DNA of 40,367 bases from JANQLU01 sp964434955 (GTDB taxonomy: Bacteria; Planctomycetota; Planctomycetia; Pirellulales; Pirellulaceae). A model generated the notes under the pieces. The model was not told the DNA's origin and searched no databases. It saw nothing but the letters and a program-made list of their open reading frames with translations. The translations under genes and the position numbers were made by a program. This document shows positions 33,445-40,367 of this stretch, piece by piece (the stretch's first letter is position 1; each line of letters starts with the position of its first letter). The stretch covers positions 1 through 40,367 of the forward strand of contig CAYSXI010000022.1 in the NCBI GenBank assembly GCA_964434955.1, in the 5' to 3' direction.

Positions 33445-36156
33445 TTACTTTTGAAAACGTTCCAGTTGGCGACGATAATGAATCTTGGTCGGATCGATCT
33501 GGATACATTTTTCTGCCAACTCGATTGCCTCTTTTTTCTTGCCTTGCAAAAAGTAGATTTCCGCCAGGGTGTCGAGGTAGCTCGAGTTTCCGGGCCGCAG
33601 TCGTGTCGCATCCAATGCGTGCTGCAGACTCTCGTCAACGTTGCGGGAACATTTGGCACAAATCCAGGCATAATTATTGTGATGAAGCGCGCTTTCGGGA
33701 TAAAGAGCGAGAAGCTTCTGATAGTGCTTGGCGATTCGAGTAAACAGTCGATCCGCCAGGTCTTTGCGGCCCGCCTTCTCAAAAAGCGGCACAAAATCCT
33801 CCGCCAGCTGTGAATCGCCCGGATTGAAATTCGAGAGCTTTTCAGCCGATGACCAGGCAGCATCGATATCTCCCGAACTCAAGAACTCACGTAGCCGACT
33901 CATCTCGGCCTGTCGCGCGTACTCGACGTTCGTGAGCCGATTCATTGACGGTTTGTCTCGTCCCGCAATCTTGAATAATAAAACCTGTGGATGCCGAGCG
34001 GTTTTTTCCGGCGCGATTTCGCCCAACGAGGTAATCATGGCCTCGTCAAGAAACTCGGTATTCGTCAAATGCAACTTGGATGCCAGACGCAACTGGACGT
34101 ACTCGATGATTTCTTCATGTTGCCGAAGCATTTTCAATTCTTGAAGAAAACCTCGTTCCAGATAGTTTGCCGCCAGAAAACCCGTCGCTTTCAACTTGTC
34201 TCGTTGGTATTGCTCTTGATCGTTCAGCTGGCTGTGACAGATCGCAACCAGGAACAGATCACGTTCGTCGCCGGACAAATCAAAGTGCATTTGCAATAAG
34301 CGTTTTGCTTCGCGCCATTGCTGTCGATCAAAGTAGTGAAACCCTAGCTGTTTCAGCGAGTCGCTCTTCCCACATTCCACCGCTTCCCAATAGAGCCGAT
34401 TTGAGCGATCGATCTCACCGCGTTGAAGAAACGTTTCCGCAACATAAGCGAGCTTCAGCGCTCGTTCCCGCAAATCGGTCTCTCGCAGAATCGCGTTTTC
34501 ACCAAGTCTCAAAAAACGCTCGTGAGCTTCGTTGCCAAACTTAAGTCCCGGATGGAGAAATTCCCCGATCGCTCGGATCCGATCAAACTCGTTTGGAATC
34601 TCTTCCTTTAAGGTGTCGTACCAGAATCGAGCAATGACCATGTCGCCAGTTGGCGTGAATCGGTGGGAAATGGCCGTTTGCAAGTTTCGATCCGAGTAAC
34701 GCTGCTCAAGAAACTGGTGGCAAAAATCAAAGTCCTCCAACTGCAAAATCATCCGCACGGTTTCAGATCTTCGCCCCATGGAACGGTAGTCGTCATCAAT
34801 TTCGGCATCCGCCAACAAGTAGAAAAACTCTCGAGACTGCTTTTGATTGCCGAGGCTTCCCACGTAGTAGGCCAAATTCAAAAGCAAGCGAAATTTGCGT
34901 TCGATCGCGTAATAGGTGTCCCGGTTGAACCGCTGTTGCAATTCATGATTCATCCCCTGAAGATCGGCTGTCTGCTTTCGATACCAGGCTTTCTGCTCTT
35001 CCTCCGTTTTTCCGATTTCCAGGAATTCGAATGCTTCGTCATAGCGATTCAGGTAACAAAGCATTTGGAATATATCGACTTGGTAATCGGCCGAATAATG
35101 TTCGCTGGCTGATTTCAAATCCAGATTATTAATGTGAAAACCAATTAGCGTTCGAACCGATTCCGGATCATCTTTTGGCAACTTGTCGGTCAGGCCCTTA
35201 ATCAAGCCATCAAACCGTTCTCGTTCTCCCAACCATTGGTACAGCAAAAGCCTTTGCTGGGTGGTGGATTTATCGAGGTCAAATTCGGCCGCCTTGTCGT
35301 AGACTTTGAGGACCGAATCCCATTTGCCAGTCGCCGCAAAATGATTCACAAGAATTCGATTTTTCGTGTAGGGATCAAGTTTCTTGACATAGGGCTCTGC
35401 TTTTTTAGCGCCGCCAAGATGCAACGCCAGCACCGTCGCTACAAGGGCATCCGCGCGAATCAGTTTTTCATCTTCCGTTGGCTCGAATACACCGTTTTTG
35501 ATTCGTTCGAACTGCTGTTCGGCGCGGTTCAGCAAGATTGCAAAGAATAGCGCCTGTTCGGTTCGTGTCCGCCAATGCACCGGGTGGAAAATAATTTTTT
35601 CTAACTGCGTTAGGTCCGTTTCAAAATTGGGATAGTCCTGCATCACCTTGTGCAGGCTCCAATTTTCCGCGATCCAACTTGATTGAAAATCGACCGGCGA
35701 AATTGAGAGCAGGTTTAACAAGTCCAAAGTTTGTTTCTCGTTCATCATCTTGACGAGAACCTGCGACTTGACCTGTGAATTGCCCGAATAAAATCGAAGC
35801 AACTCGGCGGCCCGTTCTTCACTCGTCGATGCATCGATGCCAATTCGTATCAATGACAAAATGTAAGCGGCCCTGCGGGCAATCGCCTTACGCGAATTGT
35901 TTTGATGTTGCTCGAGAATCGGCTTGGCGGCCGTTCCATGTTCCAGGAGTCGCTCCATCGCGACTTTACGTTCAATGAACGAACCCGAGTCCAATTGCCC
36001 AACCCAGCGGTTGATATCTGCTTCGCTGACGTCTTGCCGGTTCGCCGAGTTGGTCACCGAATCTTGGGCCTGCCCAACCCCCATGCTCCAGGGCATCGAA
36101 ATAACGACAGCCACAAACGCTAGCGTCGCGATCGCATTTGAGTGTTTGAAACCCAT
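33445..36156 (-). CDS. large TPR-type exported protein
   Basis: This 903-aa protein has a signal peptide (KHSNAIATLAFVAVVISMPWSMGVGQAQ, cleavage near residue 29), then a helical HEAT-like start (QLDSGSFIERKVAMERLLEHG). Many helix-pair repeats of the tetratricopeptide type fill the rest, most clearly at the C-terminus (LYPESALHHNNYAWICAKCSRNVDESLQHALDATRLRPGNSSYLDTLAEIYFLQGKKKEAIELAEKCIQIDP). It is probably a periplasmic scaffold for protein contacts. No catalytic motif is seen. ATG 36156 is preferred over the open frame start at 36366 because GGGAG lies about 4 bases upstream and the signal peptide then begins properly. I cannot assign a partner. Confidence 0.85.
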   Translation of the reverse strand: MGFKHSNAIATLAFVAVVISMPWSMGVGQAQDSVTNSANRQDVSEADINRWVGQLDSGSFIERKVAMERLLEHGTAAKPILEQHQNNSRKAIARRAAYILSLIRIGIDASTSEERAAELLRFYSGNSQVKSQVLVKMMNEKQTLDLLNLLSISPVDFQSSWIAENWSLHKVMQDYPNFETDLTQLEKIIFHPVHWRTRTEQALFFAILLNRAEQQFERIKNGVFEPTEDEKLIRADALVATVLALHLGGAKKAEPYVKKLDPYTKNRILVNHFAATGKWDSVLKVYDKAAEFDLDKSTTQQRLLLYQWLGERERFDGLIKGLTDKLPKDDPESVRTLIGFHINNLDLKSASEHYSADYQVDIFQMLCYLNRYDEAFEFLEIGKTEEEQKAWYRKQTADLQGMNHELQQRFNRDTYYAIERKFRLLLNLAYYVGSLGNQKQSREFFYLLADAEIDDDYRSMGRRSETVRMILQLEDFDFCHQFLEQRYSDRNLQTAISHRFTPTGDMVIARFWYDTLKEEIPNEFDRIRAIGEFLHPGLKFGNEAHERFLRLGENAILRETDLRERALKLAYVAETFLQRGEIDRSNRLYWEAVECGKSDSLKQLGFHYFDRQQWREAKRLLQMHFDLSGDERDLFLVAICHSQLNDQEQYQRDKLKATGFLAANYLERGFLQELKMLRQHEEIIEYVQLRLASKLHLTNTEFLDEAMITSLGEIAPEKTARHPQVLLFKIAGRDKPSMNRLTNVEYARQAEMSRLREFLSSGDIDAAWSSAEKLSNFNPGDSQLAEDFVPLFEKAGRKDLADRLFTRIAKHYQKLLALYPESALHHNNYAWICAKCSRNVDESLQHALDATRLRPGNSSYLDTLAEIYFLQGKKKEAIELAEKCIQIDPTKIHYRRQLERFQK

Positions 36157-36475
36157 CGTCTCCCACCAAGTTATGCAAAGTCTGGAATGACCAAGTTCTG
36201 TCGCGGCACGAATCGAGGCAAAGACTTGAGGCGACATGAATTTGACGCGATATGAATTGGCGCGACATGGTGATCGAATCCCTGGTGTGATGCAAGACGT
36301 CCCCGCTTGCGCACTGGCGAATTCGACTTGGTCAATTTGGCCCGTTTCTATATCTTTTGCGTTCAATTTATTTTACCGCTTCCAACGGACCGAATCGAAC
36401 CGGCGGTAGATGAAACGAGTGATTCTTCGATCACTCGCTTGCATGGATGCAAATCGACCAGCGCAAGGAGGCGCC
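36157..36475. other. divergent intergenic region, 319 bases
   Basis: This gap holds the start regions of the TPR gene (-) and the EEP-fold gene (+). I see no RNA gene. The GCGACATGAATTTGACGCGATATGAATTGGCGCGACATG stretch (36230-36268) contains repeated GCGaCATGaaTTgGaCGCG-like elements that could be a binding site or a decayed repeat. Confidence 0.35.
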
Positions 36476-37636
36476 ATGGGTAAGCAGGTATACACCCTGA
36501 TTTTTGGAGCGATCGTCGCGTGTGTCCTTGGTTACTTCGGGCTCGACAAAATTGTTAAGCCGATTGATCCAGACCAGGTCGCCAGTCAGGGTATTCCCGG
36601 AATCGGATCGTCCGACCAGCCGTCCAACCATGGAGGCTCCAATTCGGCCGGAATGGTTGGCAACAACCAGGGATACTATTCACAAACCGGCTATACAAAT
36701 ACAGGTTATGGCTCCAACCGCGCCAATACTCAGAACAGGACACAAAACTATTCAGGGCAAAACCAGCAAGGCAATCAAGCAGGCAATGGGAATGGGTCTC
36801 AAGTTGGATTCAAACAACAAATCGTCGTAGGCACTTTCAACATTCAGGTGTTTGGCGAAAGCAAGATGCGTGACCGGAATGCCATGGATGTGATTGTCAA
36901 AGTCGCCAAGTACTTTGATGTCCTCGCGATCCAGGAAGTCCGAACCAAGGATCCAACCTTTGCCAATCGCTTTCTGCAAATGCTTAATGCCGACGGCTCG
37001 CGATACAACTATCGAATTGGGAAACGACAAGGGCGAACGAATAGCAAAGAACAGTATCTGTTTATCTGGAATGCCAACACGATTGACCTGATCCAGGAAA
37101 ACTGGTTCGTCCCCGACCCACGCGACCAATTCCACCGCGAACCGATGGTCGCAACTTTTCGTTGCCGTGGCCCAAGCCCGCAAAACGCTTTCTCGTTTTC
37201 ATTGGTCAATTTGCATACGGACCCGCATGAAGCCAAAGAAGAAATGGACGCCATGGCCGATGCCTTCGCGTTTATCCAGAACACCCAATCTCGGCAAAAC
37301 TATCCCGAAGACGATATCCTGCTTCTCGGCGATCTCAATCTTGCTCCGAGACAATACGGTCGGATCGGAAGAATCCCCAACCTGGTCGCGGCGATTCCCG
37401 ACCGCATCAAGACAAACACCGCTGGAACAAGAAACTACGACAACATCATTTTTGATCGTTATCGCACGGCAGAATTTACTGGAAAGGCTGGAGTTTTCAA
37501 CTTAAAAGGAAGCCCGTTTTTCCTGAACGACATTCAGGCCAAGAAAGTTTCAGATCATTTCCCGGTTTGGGCGGTATTCAGCGTCTACGAATCGCGACAA
37601 ACGTTTGCCAATCAATCAAACAGCCGGGCCAGATAG
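36476..37636 (+). CDS. membrane-anchored endonuclease/exonuclease/phosphatase-fold protein
   Basis: This 386-aa protein begins with a hydrophobic anchor (about 4-21, VYTLIFGAIVACVLGYFGLD). A low-complexity linker of about 85 residues rich in Gly, Asn, Gln and Ser follows, then a DNase I/EEP-type domain (about 115-375). Conserved catalytic features are VGTFNIQVFGESK, DVLAIQEVRTKD (metal-binding Glu), the HTDPHEAKEEMDAM region, LLGDLNLAP (Asp-Leu-Asn) and SDHFPVWAVF (final Asp-His pair). These make a nuclease or phosphodiesterase likely. The substrate is unknown and the protein probably works outside the cytoplasmic membrane. ATG 36476 has a strong Shine-Dalgarno AAGGAGG; ATG 36410 is the alternative. 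Confidence 0.85.
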   Translation: MGKQVYTLIFGAIVACVLGYFGLDKIVKPIDPDQVASQGIPGIGSSDQPSNHGGSNSAGMVGNNQGYYSQTGYTNTGYGSNRANTQNRTQNYSGQNQQGNQAGNGNGSQVGFKQQIVVGTFNIQVFGESKMRDRNAMDVIVKVAKYFDVLAIQEVRTKDPTFANRFLQMLNADGSRYNYRIGKRQGRTNSKEQYLFIWNANTIDLIQENWFVPDPRDQFHREPMVATFRCRGPSPQNAFSFSLVNLHTDPHEAKEEMDAMADAFAFIQNTQSRQNYPEDDILLLGDLNLAPRQYGRIGRIPNLVAAIPDRIKTNTAGTRNYDNIIFDRYRTAEFTGKAGVFNLKGSPFFLNDIQAKKVSDHFPVWAVFSVYESRQTFANQSNSRAR

Positions 37637-37812
37637 TTCCCGCATCAAGGGTAACGAGCGCCAAGCACCGATTGTTCATCTTTCGCCCGTTGAGCGGACG
37701 GTTGACTTCGCCGTTCTCAAACTAAGGGCGAGAAAAAGGCAGCGTCTTCAATCGATCGGTGGAGACACGGTATCAAGAAAATTTAGTCGCAGAATAAACA
37801 AACCAAGCCAAA

Positions 37813-38547
37813 TTAATTGTCTTTGGATTTGCCGTCTTCCTGCAACTTTTTGCGGATTTCCTCAGGCTGGAATTTCTTCGGCAGTGCCAACGGACCTTGC
37901 TCGCCTTTCTGGTCCAGCTTGCCATTCTTGTTCGAATCGTCCGGATTCGCTTGGCCATTTCCAGTATTTTCCGAGTCCTGCTCGTCGTCTTCTTTATCCT
38001 TCTTTAGTTCAGGGTCCCTGAACTTATTAGGAACAACGACGGCCGCAACTCGGCTAACGGGAGGACCAAATTTCAGGGGATCCTTTCCTATGACCCACCA
38101 AATAATCAACTGCCCGACCGGCAATGCCATCAGGCCACCCAAGACAAACAGAATGGTCTCGCGAAGTGGACTGGAGCGCTTGAATGCGGCGCGCCTTTTT
38201 CGCTCGGAACGTTGGCGCCTCGCCTCCGAGTTTGCCGGCGAATTGGATTTACGTCGTTTGGACCGAGACGACCGTTTGGGAGCGGGTGGAGCTGGAACTT
38301 CGTCAAACGAAAACTTTTTCTCTTCGCTATCGGATTCCGGGACCAATACGGGTGCACTGGACTCCGAAGCGATTTGCAACATCGGGGGCAAACCTTCCAG
38401 TACCGCCTGAAATTTGAAGGTCGAATTACACAGCGGACAACGCATTTCTGTGTCAGGACCAGTGTCCATAAACACGGTGATTGCGCGGTGACACACCGGG
38501 CAAGTCACAATGGACAGCGAGCTATTATTTGTCACGATTTGTTCCAT
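37813..38547 (-). CDS. zinc-ribbon membrane protein of unknown function
   Basis: This 244-aa protein has a zinc-ribbon-like N-terminus with CPVCHR and CPLCN about 20 residues apart. A basic, Ser/Arg/Lys-rich stretch follows (RSSRSKRRKSNSPANSEARRQRSERKRRAAFKR). One long membrane helix (about 130-152, ILFVLGGLMALPVGQLIIWWV) leads to an acidic, hydrophilic C-terminal tail with a KPPE-type ending (PKKFQPEEIRKKLQED). The domain order places the zinc ribbon and basic region in the cytoplasm. ATG 38547 is chosen; GTG 38559 is possible. Many planctomycete proteins share this zinc-ribbon-plus-helix layout, but no function is known to me. Confidence 0.7.
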   Translation of the reverse strand: MEQIVTNNSSLSIVTCPVCHRAITVFMDTGPDTEMRCPLCNSTFKFQAVLEGLPPMLQIASESSAPVLVPESDSEEKKFSFDEVPAPPAPKRSSRSKRRKSNSPANSEARRQRSERKRRAAFKRSSPLRETILFVLGGLMALPVGQLIIWWVIGKDPLKFGPPVSRVAAVVVPNKFRDPELKKDKEDDEQDSENTGNGQANPDDSNKNGKLDQKGEQGPLALPKKFQPEEIRKKLQEDGKSKDN

Positions 38548-38605
38548 ACCGTGTACCACTCGTTAACGCCGATCGCGTGTTGCAGGCAGGATGCAGATTA
38601 GAGCT

Positions 38606-40111
38606 TCAAAACGAGAGTTCGTATATTGTACCAAATTTCGATTTTAGATGATTGACCAAATTTTTGTGACTGGGGCCTTCACCGACAACTTTTTCAACCA
38701 ATTGTTCCGAATTGAATTGTGCACCGTGGTCGTGAATATTCCGATTGAGCCAGTTTTTCAGCCCGGAAAACTCACCTTTCTCAAACTGGGACTCCAAATC
38801 ACCCAATTCCTCGTCCGCCGAAGCAAAAAACTGAGCGGCAAAAATATTTCCCAAGGTGTAAGTCGGAAAATAGCCAACCAAACCGGCACTCCAGTGAATA
38901 TCCTGCAGGACACCTTCCGCATGATTATTTGGCCGAATCCCCAGGTACTCAACATATTTTTCATTCCAAGCTTCGGGCAAGTCGGCGACGGCAAGCGTCT
39001 CGTCCAATAAGAGCTTCTCCAATTCGAATCGGATAATGATATGCAAATCGTAGGTCGCTTCATCGGCTTCGACACGAATCAATGAAGGCGCGGACGCGTT
39101 GATCGCTTGATAAAAGTCGCCACCCTCAACCTTGCCCAATGAATTGGAAAAACTTTTCTGAACCTCAGGAAAAAAGTATCTCCAAAATCCCTCGCTACGG
39201 CCAACCAGATTTTCCCAAAGCCGGGATTGCGATTCATGAATCCCAAGACTGCAATAGCTGCCAGATGGCAAGCCAAACTCTGCCTGATTCAAGCCTTGTT
39301 CGTAGATTCCGTGGCCCGATTCGTGCAACGTGCCGAAAAACGCACTGTTGAAGTAATTTTCCAGGTATCGCGTCGTCAATCTCACATCGCGTGGCCCCAA
39401 GGTCGTACAGAATGGGTGCGCGGTAACGTCGATTCGACCGCATTCAAAATCAAACCCGATTGCCTCGGACACTTCACGACTAATTTTTTGCTGAGCATCA
39501 ACGGGAAACGACCGTCGAACCAACTCCGAATTTGGACGTTTTTCCGATTGACCAATTGCCTTCACCAGCGGCACGATTTCATCACACAAACCCTTCAAAA
39601 CCGATTCAACCACTTCGGTTTTTGCCCCTGGCTCGAATTCATCAATCAACGCATCGTATCGGCAACCCTGATGCCCGATCGCATCGGCTTCCTCGCGTTT
39701 CAAATCAAAGATTGCTTTCAAGCTTGCCTCAAACACCCGAAAGTCCGCTTGGGTCTTGGCCTCGGTCCAAACTTGCTGACCGGTGGAAGTTGCTTTCGCA
39801 AGCGCCTCAACCAATTCCCTCGACAGCTTGCACTTCTTTTCGTACTGCCTCTTCATCTCGCGAACATTTGACGACTCTCGAGGATTCAAGTCCGTAGAAT
39901 CGATCAGCGAATTCAATAAATCGCCCAAAGCCGGATCCGTTTCCCTTTGATGAATCAAACCGGCGAGCGTCGTGCATTGTTGTGCGCGAAAGGCACCGGC
40001 TTGAGCCGGCAAATAGGTTTGCTGGTCCCACTCCAAAAGTGCCAACGTGGATTTCAAGGACGCCAAATCCTGCGCACGCTTTACGATTTCTTGATAGTTG
40101 GCATTGCTCAT
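38606..40111 (-). CDS. M32 family metallocarboxypeptidase
   Basis: This 501-aa Taq/Pfu-type carboxypeptidase removes C-terminal residues from peptides. Conserved features are LLEWDQQTYLPAQAG near the N-terminus, DVRLTTRYLENYFNSAFFGTLHESGHGIYEQG with the zinc motif HESGH, GIHESQSRLWENLVGRS carrying the third ligand, the RVEADEATYDLHIIIRFELE helix, and DIHWSAGLVGYFPTYTLGNIFAAQFF at the C-terminal end. The length is typical and no signal peptide is present, so it is cytoplasmic. ATG 40111 has GGAG about 6 bases upstream and gives the usual N-terminus; the frame open to 40213 is not supported. Confidence 0.95.
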   Translation of the reverse strand: MSNANYQEIVKRAQDLASLKSTLALLEWDQQTYLPAQAGAFRAQQCTTLAGLIHQRETDPALGDLLNSLIDSTDLNPRESSNVREMKRQYEKKCKLSRELVEALAKATSTGQQVWTEAKTQADFRVFEASLKAIFDLKREEADAIGHQGCRYDALIDEFEPGAKTEVVESVLKGLCDEIVPLVKAIGQSEKRPNSELVRRSFPVDAQQKISREVSEAIGFDFECGRIDVTAHPFCTTLGPRDVRLTTRYLENYFNSAFFGTLHESGHGIYEQGLNQAEFGLPSGSYCSLGIHESQSRLWENLVGRSEGFWRYFFPEVQKSFSNSLGKVEGGDFYQAINASAPSLIRVEADEATYDLHIIIRFELEKLLLDETLAVADLPEAWNEKYVEYLGIRPNNHAEGVLQDIHWSAGLVGYFPTYTLGNIFAAQFFASADEELGDLESQFEKGEFSGLKNWLNRNIHDHGAQFNSEQLVEKVVGEGPSHKNLVNHLKSKFGTIYELSF

Positions 40112-40188
40112 GGGAACTCCGTTTCGCCCCGAAATGGATGGTTGATTTGACGGTCGAATCCGTGAAGTCATTCTAGGACAAGAAGGCC

Positions 40189-40210
40189 AGCCGCCCAATT
40201 GAGGGCGGCT
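40189..40210 (-). terminator. hairpin after the DUF1501 gene
   Basis: AGCCGCCC (40189-40196) and GGGCGGCT (40203-40210) form an 8-bp perfect stem with a six-base loop, 14 bases after the DUF1501 stop. The T-run on the minus strand is weak (GGCCTTCTTG), so its strength is uncertain. Confidence 0.5.
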
Positions 40211-40223
40211 CACTTAGTTTCTT

Positions 40224-40367
40224 CTAGGTCGCGAGAATTTCTTTGACGACACGGGCCTCCTCCACGCCCGTCAATCGCATATCCAATCCTTGATGCTTGT
40301 AAATAAATTTCTCGTGGTCGATGCCTAGCAAGTGAAGCATGGTGGCGTGCAGATCGTGCACGGCAGT
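40224..40367 (-). CDS. DUF1501 domain protein, C-terminal part
   Basis: Only the last 47 codons are inside the window, reading leftward from the edge to the TAG at 40224-40226. The visible sequence TAVHDLHATMLHLLGIDHEK, then HQGLDMRLTGVEEARVVKEILA, is the typical end of planctomycete DUF1501 proteins. These are predicted secreted, alkaline-phosphatase/sulfatase-fold proteins of unknown substrate. They often sit beside a DUF1553/DUF1549 cytochrome-type partner, which would lie beyond the window if present. The 5' part is outside, so a twin-arginine signal cannot be checked. Confidence 0.8.
   Translation of the reverse strand, partial: TAVHDLHATMLHLLGIDHEKFIYKHQGLDMRLTGVEEARVVKEILAT

Noticed and set aside
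33297..33863. Minus-strand open frame that reads the 11-bp array as repeating 11-residue peptides
   Set aside because: The peptide repeat is a by-product of an 11-bp unit lacking stops. The frame lies antisense to nothing functional and overlaps the TPR gene end in another frame, with no start signal or protein-like composition.

Overview
This window looks like an ordinary chromosomal stretch of a planctomycete, most likely Pirellulaceae-like. I infer this from the gene families, not from a marker gene. They include a DUF1501 C-terminus at the right edge, a stand-alone LigD-type phosphoesterase-fold protein, an MfnB homologue (methylofuran/C1 chemistry), Tad-type pseudopilins without the rest of the machinery, a TerB-like protein, and several secreted or membrane proteins of unknown function. 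Base composition is moderate (about half G+C). Genes sit on both strands in short transcription units. Many starts are non-ATG (GTG: FxsA, the sugar-isomerase-like protein, the 69-aa protein, the CinA-like protein; TTG: queA, hslU). I saw no rRNA, tRNA, insertion sequence, prophage or CRISPR array.

Layout, 1-9.2 kb: the 3' end of a glycosylasparaginase-type Ntn hydrolase, FxsA, a GNAT acetyltransferase, dusB (-), the LigD-N-like protein, a one-helix exported protein (-), a PDZ/S41 protein that appears to have lost its protease dyad (-), a large GMC/long-chain-alcohol-oxidase-like flavoenzyme, and two small membrane proteins. 9.2-16.9 kb: sucA-sucB (E1 and E2 of 2-oxoglutarate dehydrogenase; the E3 gene is not here), then on the minus strand an M13 zinc peptidase, a strong terminator and queA. 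17-21 kb, all minus: two TadE-like pseudopilins and a TadG-like VWA protein ending in a classic terminator, then a TerB-like protein and a secreted protein of unknown function.

21-25.3 kb: a TIM-barrel sugar isomerase/epimerase-like protein convergent with rnd (RNase D), mfnB, a 69-aa conserved-looking small protein behind a palindrome-containing promoter candidate, an apparently non-coding 0.5 kb block ending in a strong terminator (possible small RNA), and a polyhydroxyalkanoate-system-type protein. 25.4-31.2 kb: glmS (-), an L-fucose-isomerase-like protein overlapping a CinA-like protein whose deamidase motif is eroded, and an isochorismatase-fold hydrolase (-). 31.2-40.4 kb: hslV-hslU, a nine-copy 11-bp tandem array between convergent gene ends, a 903-aa TPR-type exported protein (-), a membrane-anchored endonuclease/exonuclease/phosphatase-fold protein, a zinc-ribbon membrane protein (-), an M32 carboxypeptidase (-), and the DUF1501 gene end (-).

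No single new system is obvious. The best leads are the 11-bp array, the recurrence of 15-bp short tandem repeats, two enzyme homologues with missing catalytic residues (S41-like, CinA-like), the R-to-M variant LigD-N protein, the pseudopilin trio with an aromatic insert in its VWA domain, and the candidate small RNA block.
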